Origin: Pelagibacterium lacus
Lineage (GTDB): Bacteria > Pseudomonadota > Alphaproteobacteria > Rhizobiales > Devosiaceae
Assembly: GCF_003345525.1 (NCBI RefSeq)
Contig: NZ_QQNH01000007.1
Location: 114,258 to 178,257, forward strand
DNA length: 64,000 bases
Direction: 5' to 3'
In this document: piece by piece, positions 50,030-59,547 of the stretch
How the letters are laid out: the number at the start of each line of letters is the position of its first letter
How positions within the stretch are numbered: the stretch's first letter is position 1
Translations under genes and position numbers: made by a program
Notes under the pieces: generated by a model
The model's input: the letters and a program-made list of their open reading frames with translations, nothing else
The model's database searches: none
Told to the model about the DNA's origin: nothing

Positions 50030-50652
50030 TGGCAAGACACGCCCAAAAAACCGCCAGCCGTCCAATCGGCGCGCTGGTCTTTGCCCTGGTGGGCCTTTTC
50101 GCGGTCATGCTGGCATGGCCCTATCTGCCGTTTGGGCAAACGCCCGCCAATGCGCAAGCGCCTGCAGCGGAAATTCCCGCCGACGCGCCGATCGCGATCC
50201 TCACCCTGGAGACCGGCGAGGTCACCATCGCCCTGCGGCCCGACCTGGCGCCCCAGCACGTGGCGCGGATGACAGAATTGGCCAATTCCGGCTTTTACGA
50301 CGGGCTGAAATTCCATCGCGTCATCGATGGTTTCATGGCCCAGACCGGCGATCCCCGCGGCAATGGCACCGGCGGATCGGACCTGCCCGATCTGGCGGCG
50401 GAGTTCTCCAATGAATCCTTCGTTCGCGGAACGCTCGGCATGGCTCGTTCCATGGATCCCAATTCCGCCAACTCGCAGTTCTTCATCGTCACCGCCGACT
50501 CTCCTCACCTCAACGGCCAGTACACCCTGTTCGGCAATGTCATCGAGGGGATGGATCTGGTCGACGGCCTCAAGAAAGGCCCGGCCAGCGCCAATGGCGC
50601 TGTCACCGACCCCGACATAATGGTGTCGCTTCGCGTCACACAAGCCCAATAA
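50026..50652 (+). CDS. exported cyclophilin-type peptidyl-prolyl isomerase
   Basis: This 208-residue cyclophilin has an N-terminal hydrophobic segment (ALVFALVGLFAVMLAWPYL, 17-35) acting as a signal anchor or signal peptide, so it acts in the periplasm. The cyclophilin core includes FYDGLKFHRVIDGFMAQTGD, GTGGSDLPDLAAEF and NSANSQFFIVT with the catalytic Arg and Phe. It overlaps coaD by 4 nt and is followed 20 bases later by a cytosolic cyclophilin of the same type. Confidence 0.92.
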   Translation: MMARHAQKTASRPIGALVFALVGLFAVMLAWPYLPFGQTPANAQAPAAEIPADAPIAILTLETGEVTIALRPDLAPQHVARMTELANSGFYDGLKFHRVIDGFMAQTGDPRGNGTGGSDLPDLAAEFSNESFVRGTLGMARSMDPNSANSQFFIVTADSPHLNGQYTLFGNVIEGMDLVDGLKKGPASANGAVTDPDIMVSLRVTQAQ

Positions 50653-50672
50653 TCGACAATAAGGAACCAAAC

Positions 50673-51149
<477 letters not shown>

Positions 51150-51195
51150 TATTTGCCGCGCCAATGATTTTGCATTCCCTGTATTGGCAGGCTAG

Positions 51196-51226
51196 AACCC
51201 CGGCGATGGCCGGGGTTCATTTTTTG
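51196..51226 (+). terminator. terminator between ppiB and queA
   Basis: AACCCCGGC and GCCGGGGTT form a perfect 9-bp stem with a GATG loop, followed by CATTTTTTG. This is a textbook intrinsic terminator. Confidence 0.9.
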
Positions 51227-51237
51227 AGTGTAGCGTA

Positions 51238-52311
51238 ATGAAAGTCGATCTTTTCGATTTCGAACTGCCCGAGGACCGCATCGCGCTGCATCCGGCTTCG
51301 CCGCGCGACAGTGCAAAACTGCTCGTGGTGGACGAAAAAGGCATGCTGTCGGATCGCACAGTGTCCAATCTCGATGGTCTTCTTCGACCCGGGGATGTTC
51401 TCGTAGTCAATGACACGCGGGTCATCCCTGCGGAATTGAAAGGCATCCGCCATCGGGAGGCGTTTTCGGCCTCGGTTTCCGTCAATCTGCATAAGCGCGT
51501 CGACGGCAATACCTGGCTTGCCTTTGCCCGACCAGCCAAGCGCCTGAAAGCGGGTGATCGTATCGCTTTCGGCGCGACGTCCGAAATCGACGGCCTCGAT
51601 GAGATGATGGCTACGGTGACGGCGATCGAAGAGGGCCAGGTCACCCTCGCTTTCGATCTGTCGGATGCCCGGCTCGATGAGGCCATCAAGGCGCGCGGCG
51701 CCATGCCATTGCCGCCCTATATCGGGGCCAAGCGGGCGCTGGAAGATCGCGACAAGACCGATTATCAGACCGTTTATGCCGAGCATGACGGCGCCGTCGC
51801 CGCGCCTACAGCGGGCTTGCACTTTACGCCTGAACTTCTGAAAAGACTGGAAGAGATCGGCGTAAGCATCGAATATATAACGCTTCATGTTGGGGCCGGC
51901 ACCTTCCTGCCCATGAAGGCAGACGATACCGAAGACCACAGGATGCACGCGGAATGGGGCGTCGTTTCTGCCGAGGTGGTCGCGCGGGTCACGGCGGCGA
52001 AACAGCGGGGCGGCCGCATCGTCGCCGTCGGCACCACCAGCCTGCGGCTTCTCGAGAGCGCGGCCCAAAAGACCGGTACGCTCGAACCGTTTGCCGGCGA
52101 AACGGATATCTTCATCACCCCCGGCTTCCCGTTTCGGGTCGTCGATGTGCTGATGACCAATTTTCACCTGCCGCGCTCGACGCTGTTCATGCTGGTTTCC
52201 GCATTTTGCGGCTTGGAGACCATGCACAAAGCCTATAGGCACGCGATCGATACCCAATATCGCTTCTATTCCTACGGCGACTCCTCGCTTCTTTTTCGGC
52301 CGGACCAATGA
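51238..52311 (+). CDS. queA: S-adenosylmethionine:tRNA ribosyltransferase-isomerase
   Basis: QueA converts preQ1 in tRNA to epoxyqueuosine using the ribosyl group of SAM. The 357-residue protein has [14 protein letters not shown] at the start, [13 protein letters not shown], the [14 protein letters not shown] motif and a C-terminal [17 protein letters not shown]. It overlaps tgt by 4 nt; together they install queuosine at the wobble position of His, Asp, Asn and Tyr tRNAs, including the tRNA-Asp(GTC) at 1863-1939. Confidence 0.97.
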   Translation: MKVDLFDFELPEDRIALHPASPRDSAKLLVVDEKGMLSDRTVSNLDGLLRPGDVLVVNDTRVIPAELKGIRHREAFSASVSVNLHKRVDGNTWLAFARPAKRLKAGDRIAFGATSEIDGLDEMMATVTAIEEGQVTLAFDLSDARLDEAIKARGAMPLPPYIGAKRALEDRDKTDYQTVYAEHDGAVAAPTAGLHFTPELLKRLEEIGVSIEYITLHVGAGTFLPMKADDTEDHRMHAEWGVVSAEVVARVTAAKQRGGRIVAVGTTSLRLLESAAQKTGTLEPFAGETDIFITPGFPFRVVDVLMTNFHLPRSTLFMLVSAFCGLETMHKAYRHAIDTQYRFYSYGDSSLLFRPDQ

Positions 52312-53441
52312 CACAGGATTTTCGGTTTACCCTTCAAGCCACCGATGGCCGGGCCCGTCGCGGGCAGATCGACACGCCGCGCGGCGACATCAGGACACCG
52401 GCCTTCATGCCGGTGGGAACCGCCGGGACCGTCAAGGCCATGTATCCCGAGCAGGTGCGGGACACCGGGGCCGATATCGTTCTGGGCAACACCTATCACC
52501 TCATGCTGCGCCCCGGCGCCGAGCGGGTGGCCCGCATGGGCGGATTGCACGACTTCATGGATTGGCCCCGTCCGATCCTCACCGATTCCGGCGGCTTTCA
52601 GGTGATGAGCCTCGCCAAACTGCGCAAGCTCGACGAGCAGGGGGTCACCTTCAAGTCCCATATTGACGGCTCGTCCCACAGCCTGACGCCCGAGCGCTCC
52701 ATCGAAATCCAGAAGCTGCTCGATTCCGATATCATCATGCAGCTTGACGAATGTGTGAGCCTGCCGGCCGAAGAGGACGAGCTTAACCGGGCGATGGAAC
52801 TCTCCGTGCGCTGGGCGGAACGCTCGAAGCAGGCCTTCAACGACGCCAAGGGCAGGGCGCTGTTCGGCATCGTCCAGGGCGGCGACAATCACCATCTCCG
52901 CGCCCGCTCAGCGCGACACCTCATCGAGATCGGCTTTCATGGCTACGCCGTTGGCGGGCTTGCCGTCGGCGAACCCCAGGACGTGATGTTTTCCGTTCTC
53001 GATGAGATCACCCCCCATCTGCCGACCGAGAAGCCGCGCTACCTGATGGGCGTGGGCAAGCCCGACGATTTGCTCGGCGCGGTCGCGCGGGGCATCGACA
53101 TGTTCGATTGTGTCCATCCCACGAGGGCCGGGCGCCACGGGCATGCCTATACGCGCTTTGGCGTGGTCAATCTCAAGAATGCACGGCACAAGGACGATCC
53201 CCGCCCCTTGGACGAGACGTCGCCCAATCCGACCGCCCGCCGCTTTTCCCGCGCCTACCTGCACCATCTCGTGCGGTGCGAGGAGATATTGGGCGCCATG
53301 ATTTTGAGCCAGATCAACCTTTCCTATTATCAGGAGTTGATGGCGGGCATGCGAAATGCGATTGAATATTCGACTTTCGATCAATATTGCGCATCGGTCC
53401 GCGAAGGCTGGATCAAGGGCGATTTGCCGGCGCTTGAATAG
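52308..53441 (+). CDS. tgt: queuine/preQ1 tRNA-ribosyltransferase
   Basis: Tgt swaps guanine 34 for preQ1 in tRNAs with GUN anticodons. The 377-residue TIM-barrel enzyme has the nucleophile aspartate in [14 protein letters not shown] region, [13 protein letters not shown] with the second catalytic Asp, and [17 protein letters not shown]. Of the C-x-C-x2-C zinc site usual in Tgt only a lone Cys (VRCEEILG) is seen, while the cysteines before it are absent: the segment reads [20 protein letters not shown], so zinc binding may differ. It is coupled to queA. Confidence 0.93.
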   Translation: MTQDFRFTLQATDGRARRGQIDTPRGDIRTPAFMPVGTAGTVKAMYPEQVRDTGADIVLGNTYHLMLRPGAERVARMGGLHDFMDWPRPILTDSGGFQVMSLAKLRKLDEQGVTFKSHIDGSSHSLTPERSIEIQKLLDSDIIMQLDECVSLPAEEDELNRAMELSVRWAERSKQAFNDAKGRALFGIVQGGDNHHLRARSARHLIEIGFHGYAVGGLAVGEPQDVMFSVLDEITPHLPTEKPRYLMGVGKPDDLLGAVARGIDMFDCVHPTRAGRHGHAYTRFGVVNLKNARHKDDPRPLDETSPNPTARRFSRAYLHHLVRCEEILGAMILSQINLSYYQELMAGMRNAIEYSTFDQYCASVREGWIKGDLPALE

Positions 53442-53451
53442 GGATTTAAGC

Positions 53452-55092
53452 ATGTCGAACAAAGCGCGCAAAGCCGCTTTCGAGGGCCTGAAACAGCAGA
53501 AAAAGCGGCTCATGCGCACGACAATGCGCGAACTGTTCGTACATGATCCCGACCGCTTCTCGACATATTCCGTCAGCGCCGGCGATCTCCTGCTCGATTA
53601 TTCCAAAAATCGCATCGACAGCCAGTCGATGCGGGCCCTGTTCGACCTTGCGCGCGATGTGGATATCGAGGCGCGTCGCGATGCCATGTGGGCGGGCGAG
53701 CCGATCAACAGCACCGAGCACCGCTCCGTGCTGCATATGGCGCTGCGCTATTTTGGGGACGACCCGGTGCTGGTGGATGGCGCCGATGTCATGGCCGGCG
53801 TGCGGGACGTTCTGGCTCGCATCGAGGGCTTTTCCAACGACATCCGCGACGGCGCGATCCGGGGCGCCCTGGGCGACCAGTTCACCGATATCGTCAATAT
53901 CGGCATCGGCGGATCGGATCTGGGGCCGGCCATGGTCACGCTGGCGCTGGCGCCCTATATGCGTCCGAACCTGCACGCCCACTACGTTTCCAATGTCGAC
54001 GGCGCCCATATCCACGACACACTGAAGACCCTCGACCCCGCGCGCACGCTGTTCATCGTGGCGTCCAAGACCTTTACCACCGACGAGACGATGACCAACG
54101 CGCATTCGGCTCGCAAATGGCTGGCCGACGCGCTGGGCGAACAGGCCGTCAACGACCATTTCGCCGCGGTGTCGACCAATATCGAGGGCTGCCAGGCCTT
54201 CGGCATTCGTGAGGATCGTATTTTCGGGTTCTGGGACTGGGTCGGCGGGCGCTATTCGGTCTGGTCGGCCATCGGCCTGCCGGTGGCCATTGCCGTCGGC
54301 TACGACAATTTCGAGGCCTTCCTGCGCGGCGCCTATGAAATGGACCAGCATTTCCGCACCGCACCGCTCGAAGAGAACCTGCCGGTGATCATGGGCCTGC
54401 TTGGCGTCTGGTATCGCAATGCCTGGGGCTTCGCGACCCATGCGGTGCTGCCCTATGATCAGCGCCTGTCGCGGTTTCCGGCCTATCTGCAGCAGCAGGA
54501 CATGGAATCCAATGGCAAGTCGGTGACCCTCAATGGCAAATCGGCGCGCTGGGAAACCGGGCCGATCATCTGGGGCGAGCCGGGGACCAACGGCCAGCAC
54601 GCCTTCTATCAGCTGATCCACCAGGGCACCTCGGTGATCCCGTGCGATTTCCTCGTTGCCGCCAATCCGCACGAGGCGATGCCGCCCCATCACGCCAAGC
54701 TGGTGGCCAATTGCTTCGCGCAGTCCGAAGCCCTGATGCTGGGCAAGACCAAGGAGGAAGCGGCGGCCGATCTCAAGGGAACCGGTCTCTCCAAGGAAGA
54801 GATCAAGGCGCTCGTCCCGCACAAGGTCTTTCCCGGCAATCGCCCGTCCAACACCATACTCTATTCCCAGCTCGACCCGGCCACCCTGGGCAAGCTGGTA
54901 GCGCTTTACGAGCACAAGGTGTTCGTTCAGGGCGTGATCTGGAACGTCAATTCCTACGATCAGTGGGGGGTCGAACTGGGCAAGCAACTGGCAAAGGCCT
55001 TGTTGCCCGAGGTGGAGGACACCGCGTCCTCTGGCGAACATGACAGCTCGACTCTGGGCCTGCTGGCGCGCTTCCACGCGCTCAAGCACTAG
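53452..55092 (+). CDS. pgi: glucose-6-phosphate isomerase
   Basis: Pgi interconverts glucose-6-phosphate and fructose-6-phosphate. The 546-residue protein has NIGIGGSDLGPAMV, VASKTFTTDETMTNA, GGRYSVWSAIGLPVAIAVG (the PGI signature) and the second signature near GVIWNVNSYDQWGVELGK, with the catalytic Glu in QQQDMESNGK. It begins 11 bases after tgt. Full length. Confidence 0.97.
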   Translation: MSNKARKAAFEGLKQQKKRLMRTTMRELFVHDPDRFSTYSVSAGDLLLDYSKNRIDSQSMRALFDLARDVDIEARRDAMWAGEPINSTEHRSVLHMALRYFGDDPVLVDGADVMAGVRDVLARIEGFSNDIRDGAIRGALGDQFTDIVNIGIGGSDLGPAMVTLALAPYMRPNLHAHYVSNVDGAHIHDTLKTLDPARTLFIVASKTFTTDETMTNAHSARKWLADALGEQAVNDHFAAVSTNIEGCQAFGIREDRIFGFWDWVGGRYSVWSAIGLPVAIAVGYDNFEAFLRGAYEMDQHFRTAPLEENLPVIMGLLGVWYRNAWGFATHAVLPYDQRLSRFPAYLQQQDMESNGKSVTLNGKSARWETGPIIWGEPGTNGQHAFYQLIHQGTSVIPCDFLVAANPHEAMPPHHAKLVANCFAQSEALMLGKTKEEAAADLKGTGLSKEEIKALVPHKVFPGNRPSNTILYSQLDPATLGKLVALYEHKVFVQGVIWNVNSYDQWGVELGKQLAKALLPEVEDTASSGEHDSSTLGLLARFHALKH

Positions 55093-55093
55093 G

Positions 55094-55852
55094 ATGACCA
55101 TCACCACCGAGGAAGAACTGGTCCGTCTCAAGGCCATCGGGCGCATCTGCGCGATTGCGCGTGACACCATGACGGCGGCCCTCGAGCCGGGGATGACCAC
55201 CAGGGAACTCGACGATATCGGCCGCAAGGTCCTCGAGGAGCAGGGCGCAAGATCGGCGCCCGAGGTGACGTATCAGTTCCCCGGCGCCACCTGCATCTCG
55301 GTCAATGAGGAAGTCGCCCACGGCATTCCGGGCGAGCGGGTCATTGCGGCCGGCGATTTGATCAATATCGATGTGTCGGCCGAAAAGGACGGTATTTTCG
55401 CCGATACGGGCGCGTCCTATATCGTCCCGCCGGGTGGCAACCGGCAGCTCGAAAAACTCTGCCGCGACGGCAAGAAGGCCATGTGGGCGGGCATTCGGGC
55501 CGTGCGGGCAGGGGGGCGGTTGGCCGACATCGGCAACGCCATCGGCAAATTTGCCGGCAGCAATGGCTATACGCTGCTTCGCAACCTGGCCAGCCATGGA
55601 ATCGGCTACGGCCTGCATGACGATCCGGGCGAAATTCCGACCTGGCCCGACCGCTCAGAGCGGCGGCGCATCGCCGATGGGCTCGTCTTCACGGTGGAAC
55701 CCTTCCTGTCCCTGGGCGGCCAGATGGCGGAAGAAAAATCCTCCGACGATCCCTGGACGCTGGTCAGCTTTCCCCAGGCGCCATGCGTGCAGTACGAACA
55801 TACGATCGTCGCGACGCGAAGCGGTGCCGTCGTGGTGACGCTGGCCGCCTGA
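55094..55852 (+). CDS. map: methionine aminopeptidase
   Basis: Map removes the initiator methionine. The 252-residue type I enzyme has all five metal ligands in context: [16 protein letters not shown] (two Asp), HGIGYGLHD (His), TVEPF (Glu) and YEHTIV (Glu). The ATG at 55094 follows the pgi stop by one base. A divergent-start or upstream reading from 55040 has no support. Confidence 0.95.
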   Translation: MTITTEEELVRLKAIGRICAIARDTMTAALEPGMTTRELDDIGRKVLEEQGARSAPEVTYQFPGATCISVNEEVAHGIPGERVIAAGDLINIDVSAEKDGIFADTGASYIVPPGGNRQLEKLCRDGKKAMWAGIRAVRAGGRLADIGNAIGKFAGSNGYTLLRNLASHGIGYGLHDDPGEIPTWPDRSERRRIADGLVFTVEPFLSLGGQMAEEKSSDDPWTLVSFPQAPCVQYEHTIVATRSGAVVVTLAA

Positions 55853-55919
55853 GCCGAGAGAGCCGAGGCCGTGCCATACGCGGGGAGCCGACCGCCCTGC
55901 CGCCAATGGCTTTGCATGC

Positions 55920-55925
55920 TTGACA
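55920..55925 (+). promoter_or_regulatory. consensus -35 hexamer upstream of aspS
   Basis: A perfect TTGACA hexamer, in the CTTGACA context, lies 64 bases before the aspS ATG. No good -10 match is seen at 16-18 bases spacing, so it is a weak promoter call. Confidence 0.3.
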
Positions 55926-55988
55926 TTTCTGGCGTCACATGCGCTTTTCGCCCACGAATTCCCACTCCGTTTCGAAAGTTTGTTCGTG

Positions 55989-57773
55989 ATGCATCGCTAT
56001 CGTTCGCACACCTGCGCCCAGCTCACCAAGGCAGATGTCGGCTCGACTGCCCGGCTCTCGGGATGGGTGCATCGCATTCGCGACCATGGCGGATTGCTGT
56101 TCATCGATCTGCGCGATCACTACGGCATGACGCAATGCGTCATCGATCCGGATTCGCCGGCCTTCTCCCTTGCGGAAACCGTGCGCGCCGAATGGGTGAT
56201 CCGGGTGGATGGCGAGGTGAAGTCGCGCACCCCCGAAACCATCAACAAGAACCTGCCGACCGGTGAGGTCGAGGTGTTCATTCGCGATATCGAAATCCTG
56301 GGCAAGTCGGCCGAACTGCCGCTTCCCGTCTTCGGCGAGCCCGACTATCCCGAGGATATCCGGCTGCGCTATCGCTTCCTCGATCTGCGGCGGGAAACCC
56401 TGCATGCCAATATCGTCAAGCGGTCCAGAATCATCGCCGACATGCGCCGCCGGATGACGGATATCGGCTTTGGCGAATATTCGACCCCCATCCTGACCGC
56501 CTCGTCGCCGGAAGGCGCTCGCGACTTCCTCGTTCCGAGCCGCATTCATCCGGGCAAGTTCTTCGCCCTGCCGCAAGCGCCGCAGCAATATAAGCAACTG
56601 CTGATGGTGGCCGGGTTCGACCGCTATTTCCAGATCGCGCCATGCTTTCGCGACGAGGACCCGCGCGCCGATCGCCTGCCGGGCGAGTTCTATCAGCTCG
56701 ACGTGGAAATGAGCTTCGTCACCCAGGAGGAAATCTGGGAAACCATGGAGCCCGTGCTGCGCGGCGTGTTCGAACAGTTCGCCGACGGCAAGAAAGTAAC
56801 GCAGGATTTCCCGCGCATTCCCTATGACGTCGCGCTGCGCAAATACGGCTCGGACAAGCCCGACCTGCGCAACCCGATCGAGATGCAGGACGTGACCGAG
56901 CATTTCCGCGGGTCCGGCTTCAAGGTCTTCGCCAACCAGATCGCCGGAGATCCGAAGGTCGAAGTCTGGGCGATCCCCGCGCCGACCGGCGGAAGCCGCG
57001 CCTTTTGCGACCGCATGAATGCCTGGGCCCAGTCCGAAGGCCAGCCGGGTCTTGGCTACATCTTCTTCAAGGACGGTGCGGGCTCGGGACCGATCGCCAA
57101 GAATATCGGCGAGGAGCGGACCGATGCCATCCGCACCCAGCTCGGGCTCGCCGATGGCGATGCGGTCTTCTTCGTGTGTGGCGTTCCGTCCAAATTCCAT
57201 AGCTTTGCCGGCGCGGCGCGCACCAAGGTCGGAACCGATCTGGATCTCATCGATCTGGACAGCTTCGCGCTGTGCTGGATCGTCGATTTCCCGTTCTACG
57301 AATGGGATGAGGACGAAAAGAAGCTCGAATTTGCCCACAACCCGTTCTCCATGCCGCAGGGCGGCAAGGAAGCGCTGTCGGGCGACGATCCGTTGTCGAT
57401 CAAGGCCTATCAGTACGATGCGGTCTGCAATGGGTATGAAATCGCCTCCGGCTCCATCCGTAACCAGGAGCCCGACACGATGATCGCCGCCTTCGAGAAG
57501 GTGGGGCTCTCGCGCCAGGACGTCGAGGACCGGTTCGGCGGGCTCTATCGGGCCTTCCAGTACGGGGCGCCGCCGCATGGCGGCATGGCGGCTGGCGTCG
57601 ATCGTATCGTCATGCTGCTGTGCGGCGTGCAGAACCTGCGCGAAATCACGCTCTTCCCGATGAATCAGCAGGCCGAAGACCTCCTGATGGGCGCCCCCAG
57701 CGAAGCCAGCCCGAGGCAATTGCGCGAGTTGCATCTGCGGCTGAACCTGCCGGCGGACAAGAAAAGCTCGTAA
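55989..57773 (+). CDS. aspS: aspartyl-tRNA synthetase
   Basis: This bacterial-type class II synthetase is 594 residues. It has the N-terminal OB anticodon domain ([22 protein letters not shown]), motif 2 with [19 protein letters not shown], the GAD insertion domain (about 285-420) and motif 3 ([16 protein letters not shown]). Whether it is discriminating (Asp only) or non-discriminating (Asp and Asn) cannot be told here, as gatCAB and asnS are not visible. Confidence 0.97.
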   Translation: MHRYRSHTCAQLTKADVGSTARLSGWVHRIRDHGGLLFIDLRDHYGMTQCVIDPDSPAFSLAETVRAEWVIRVDGEVKSRTPETINKNLPTGEVEVFIRDIEILGKSAELPLPVFGEPDYPEDIRLRYRFLDLRRETLHANIVKRSRIIADMRRRMTDIGFGEYSTPILTASSPEGARDFLVPSRIHPGKFFALPQAPQQYKQLLMVAGFDRYFQIAPCFRDEDPRADRLPGEFYQLDVEMSFVTQEEIWETMEPVLRGVFEQFADGKKVTQDFPRIPYDVALRKYGSDKPDLRNPIEMQDVTEHFRGSGFKVFANQIAGDPKVEVWAIPAPTGGSRAFCDRMNAWAQSEGQPGLGYIFFKDGAGSGPIAKNIGEERTDAIRTQLGLADGDAVFFVCGVPSKFHSFAGAARTKVGTDLDLIDLDSFALCWIVDFPFYEWDEDEKKLEFAHNPFSMPQGGKEALSGDDPLSIKAYQYDAVCNGYEIASGSIRNQEPDTMIAAFEKVGLSRQDVEDRFGGLYRAFQYGAPPHGGMAAGVDRIVMLLCGVQNLREITLFPMNQQAEDLLMGAPSEASPRQLRELHLRLNLPADKKSS

Positions 57774-57781
57774 CGCGCTTG

Positions 57782-57802
57782 GTGGGCAGTATTAATGCCC
57801 AC
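57782..57802 (+). terminator. hairpin downstream of aspS
   Basis: GTGGGCA and TGCCCAC form a 7-bp stem with a GTATTAA loop, eight bases after the aspS stop. The 3' flank is TTAAAGCC rather than a T-run, so termination would be partial at best. Confidence 0.5.
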
Positions 57803-57854
57803 TTAAAGCCTTGACCCTAAAGTGGTTTGAGAGTTTCAAACCATCGGGCAGGGC

Positions 57855-59444
57855 GTGCGACCCAGGATCTCGCAAATATTGCTGGTCTTGACCGCGCTGC
57901 TGGCCCTTCTGCCGGTGGTGGCAGTCGACTTTGTGCTCGACGGATATGTCAGGGCACGGGAGACCAGCGAATTGCGGCGCATAGCGGCGGCCGTCACCCA
58001 TGATTCCCAGCTTTCCGTGCAGGACGGCCTGCAATCGCTGCGCAACATCGTCGCCAACAGCCCCTCGCTTTGCGCCGCGACCTTCATGGACAATGTCAAC
58101 GCCGAACTGATGGGCAATCCCTTCCTGCGCCAGATCGTGGTCGAGAACCGCGATGGCATCCAATATTGCTCCGCATTCGGCCAGGCCGTCAGCTACCGGG
58201 TGCATTCTGAAAACCTGACCATCCCCGGCGCCACGGAATCCCTGAGCGTCGTGACGCTGGACGGCAATGCGGCCCCCTTGCTCAAGCTCACGCAATCCTT
58301 CGGCCCCGACCGCAGCATTTCGGCCTTCGTCCTCGCCTCGCCCATCCTGATGCGGACCGACATGCCCCAGCTCGGCGCGGCCGAACTGCTGCAACTCTCG
58401 CTCACCAATGGAACGACGATACTGGTGCGCGGCAATGAGCACGGCCGGCCCGTGACGGGGAACGAAAACTACCTCGTCGCCCGATCCTTCGCGGACGCCA
58501 TTCCCCTGCGCGCCGAAGCCAGCGTGCCGTTCGCCGAGGTGCGGGCCCAATATGCGCAACTCGATGTCGGCTTCACCATAGGCGGGTGCCTGCTGGGCGC
58601 CCTGATCCTGGTCCTGGCCCTGCAGTTTGCGCGCCGGACCAAGATCCGCTCCTTCGATCTCGAACGCGGCATAATGGCCGGTGAATTGAAGCCCTACTAC
58701 CAGCCGGTGATCAATCTGCGGACCGGCAAGCTGACCGGCTGCGAAGTCCTGATCCGCTGGGTCAAGCGCAATGGCGAGATCGTGCCGCCGGGCGCCTTCA
58801 TCGACTATGCGGAAGTGAGCGGCCTCGCCATCCCCATGACGCTGAGCCTGATGGAGCAGGTGCGGGGCGACCTCGAAACCCTGTGCAGCGAGGTGCCCGA
58901 CTTCAAGGTGTCGATCAATCTCTTCGAAGGGCACTTCCGCGACGGCTCGGTCGTCGACGACATTCAATCGGTGTTCGGCGGCAGCGGCATCTCCTACAGG
59001 CAGTTGGTGTTCGAGATCACCGAGCGCCGTCCGCTCGACGACCGCAATGCCGCCAACCGCGTGATGACGGCCATGCACAAGCTGGGCGTGCGAATCGCCA
59101 TGGACGACGCCGGGACGGGCCACTCCAACCTGGCCTATCTCCAGACGCTTGGCATCGACATCATCAAGATCGACAAGATCTTCATCGACATGATCAAGGA
59201 CCCATCCGAGCCCGTCCCCGTGGTCGATGGATTGATCGCTATGGCGCGCGAACTCGATATCGACATCATTGCCGAGGGCGTCGAGACGCAGGAACAGGCG
59301 CTGTACCTGCGGGCCAAGGGGGTGGTGAACGCCCAGGGCTATCTCTTTGCGCGCCCCATGCCCCTCGCGCCGTTCCTCACCCTCGCCAACGCCCTCAAGC
59401 CCCAGGATCGGCAGAGCAATCTCGCCCGCGACGTGGCCGCCTGA
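57855..59444 (+). CDS. CSS-motif EAL-domain cyclic-di-GMP phosphodiesterase
   Basis: The 529-residue membrane protein has an N-terminal helix, a periplasmic sensor segment of the CSS-motif type (with SLC near residue 75 and YCS near 104), a second membrane helix (about 237-255) and a C-terminal EAL domain. The EAL residues look complete: ECLI-type EVLIRW (297), FEITER, DDAGTGHSNL (416), IKIDKIFI and AEGVET (473), so hydrolysis of c-di-GMP is predicted. Redox control by a periplasmic cysteine pair is known for this class. The GTG start at 57855 is the first that includes the first helix. Confidence 0.88.
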   Translation: MRPRISQILLVLTALLALLPVVAVDFVLDGYVRARETSELRRIAAAVTHDSQLSVQDGLQSLRNIVANSPSLCAATFMDNVNAELMGNPFLRQIVVENRDGIQYCSAFGQAVSYRVHSENLTIPGATESLSVVTLDGNAAPLLKLTQSFGPDRSISAFVLASPILMRTDMPQLGAAELLQLSLTNGTTILVRGNEHGRPVTGNENYLVARSFADAIPLRAEASVPFAEVRAQYAQLDVGFTIGGCLLGALILVLALQFARRTKIRSFDLERGIMAGELKPYYQPVINLRTGKLTGCEVLIRWVKRNGEIVPPGAFIDYAEVSGLAIPMTLSLMEQVRGDLETLCSEVPDFKVSINLFEGHFRDGSVVDDIQSVFGGSGISYRQLVFEITERRPLDDRNAANRVMTAMHKLGVRIAMDDAGTGHSNLAYLQTLGIDIIKIDKIFIDMIKDPSEPVPVVDGLIAMARELDIDIIAEGVETQEQALYLRAKGVVNAQGYLFARPMPLAPFLTLANALKPQDRQSNLARDVAA

Positions 59445-59547
59445 GCCTGGCTCCCGGCCCCGAAATCATCGATGTGAAAGATTGACGCCAAGCCTTTCAT
59501 TTTGCCCGGTTTGGTGGCAGTAAAAGGCCGCAATTCGAGGAGATGGC

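Noticed and set aside
53446..55227. A 593-codon minus-strand frame opposite pgi
   Set aside because: Antisense to a full-length Pgi with all signatures; composition is typical of a GC-rich shadow.
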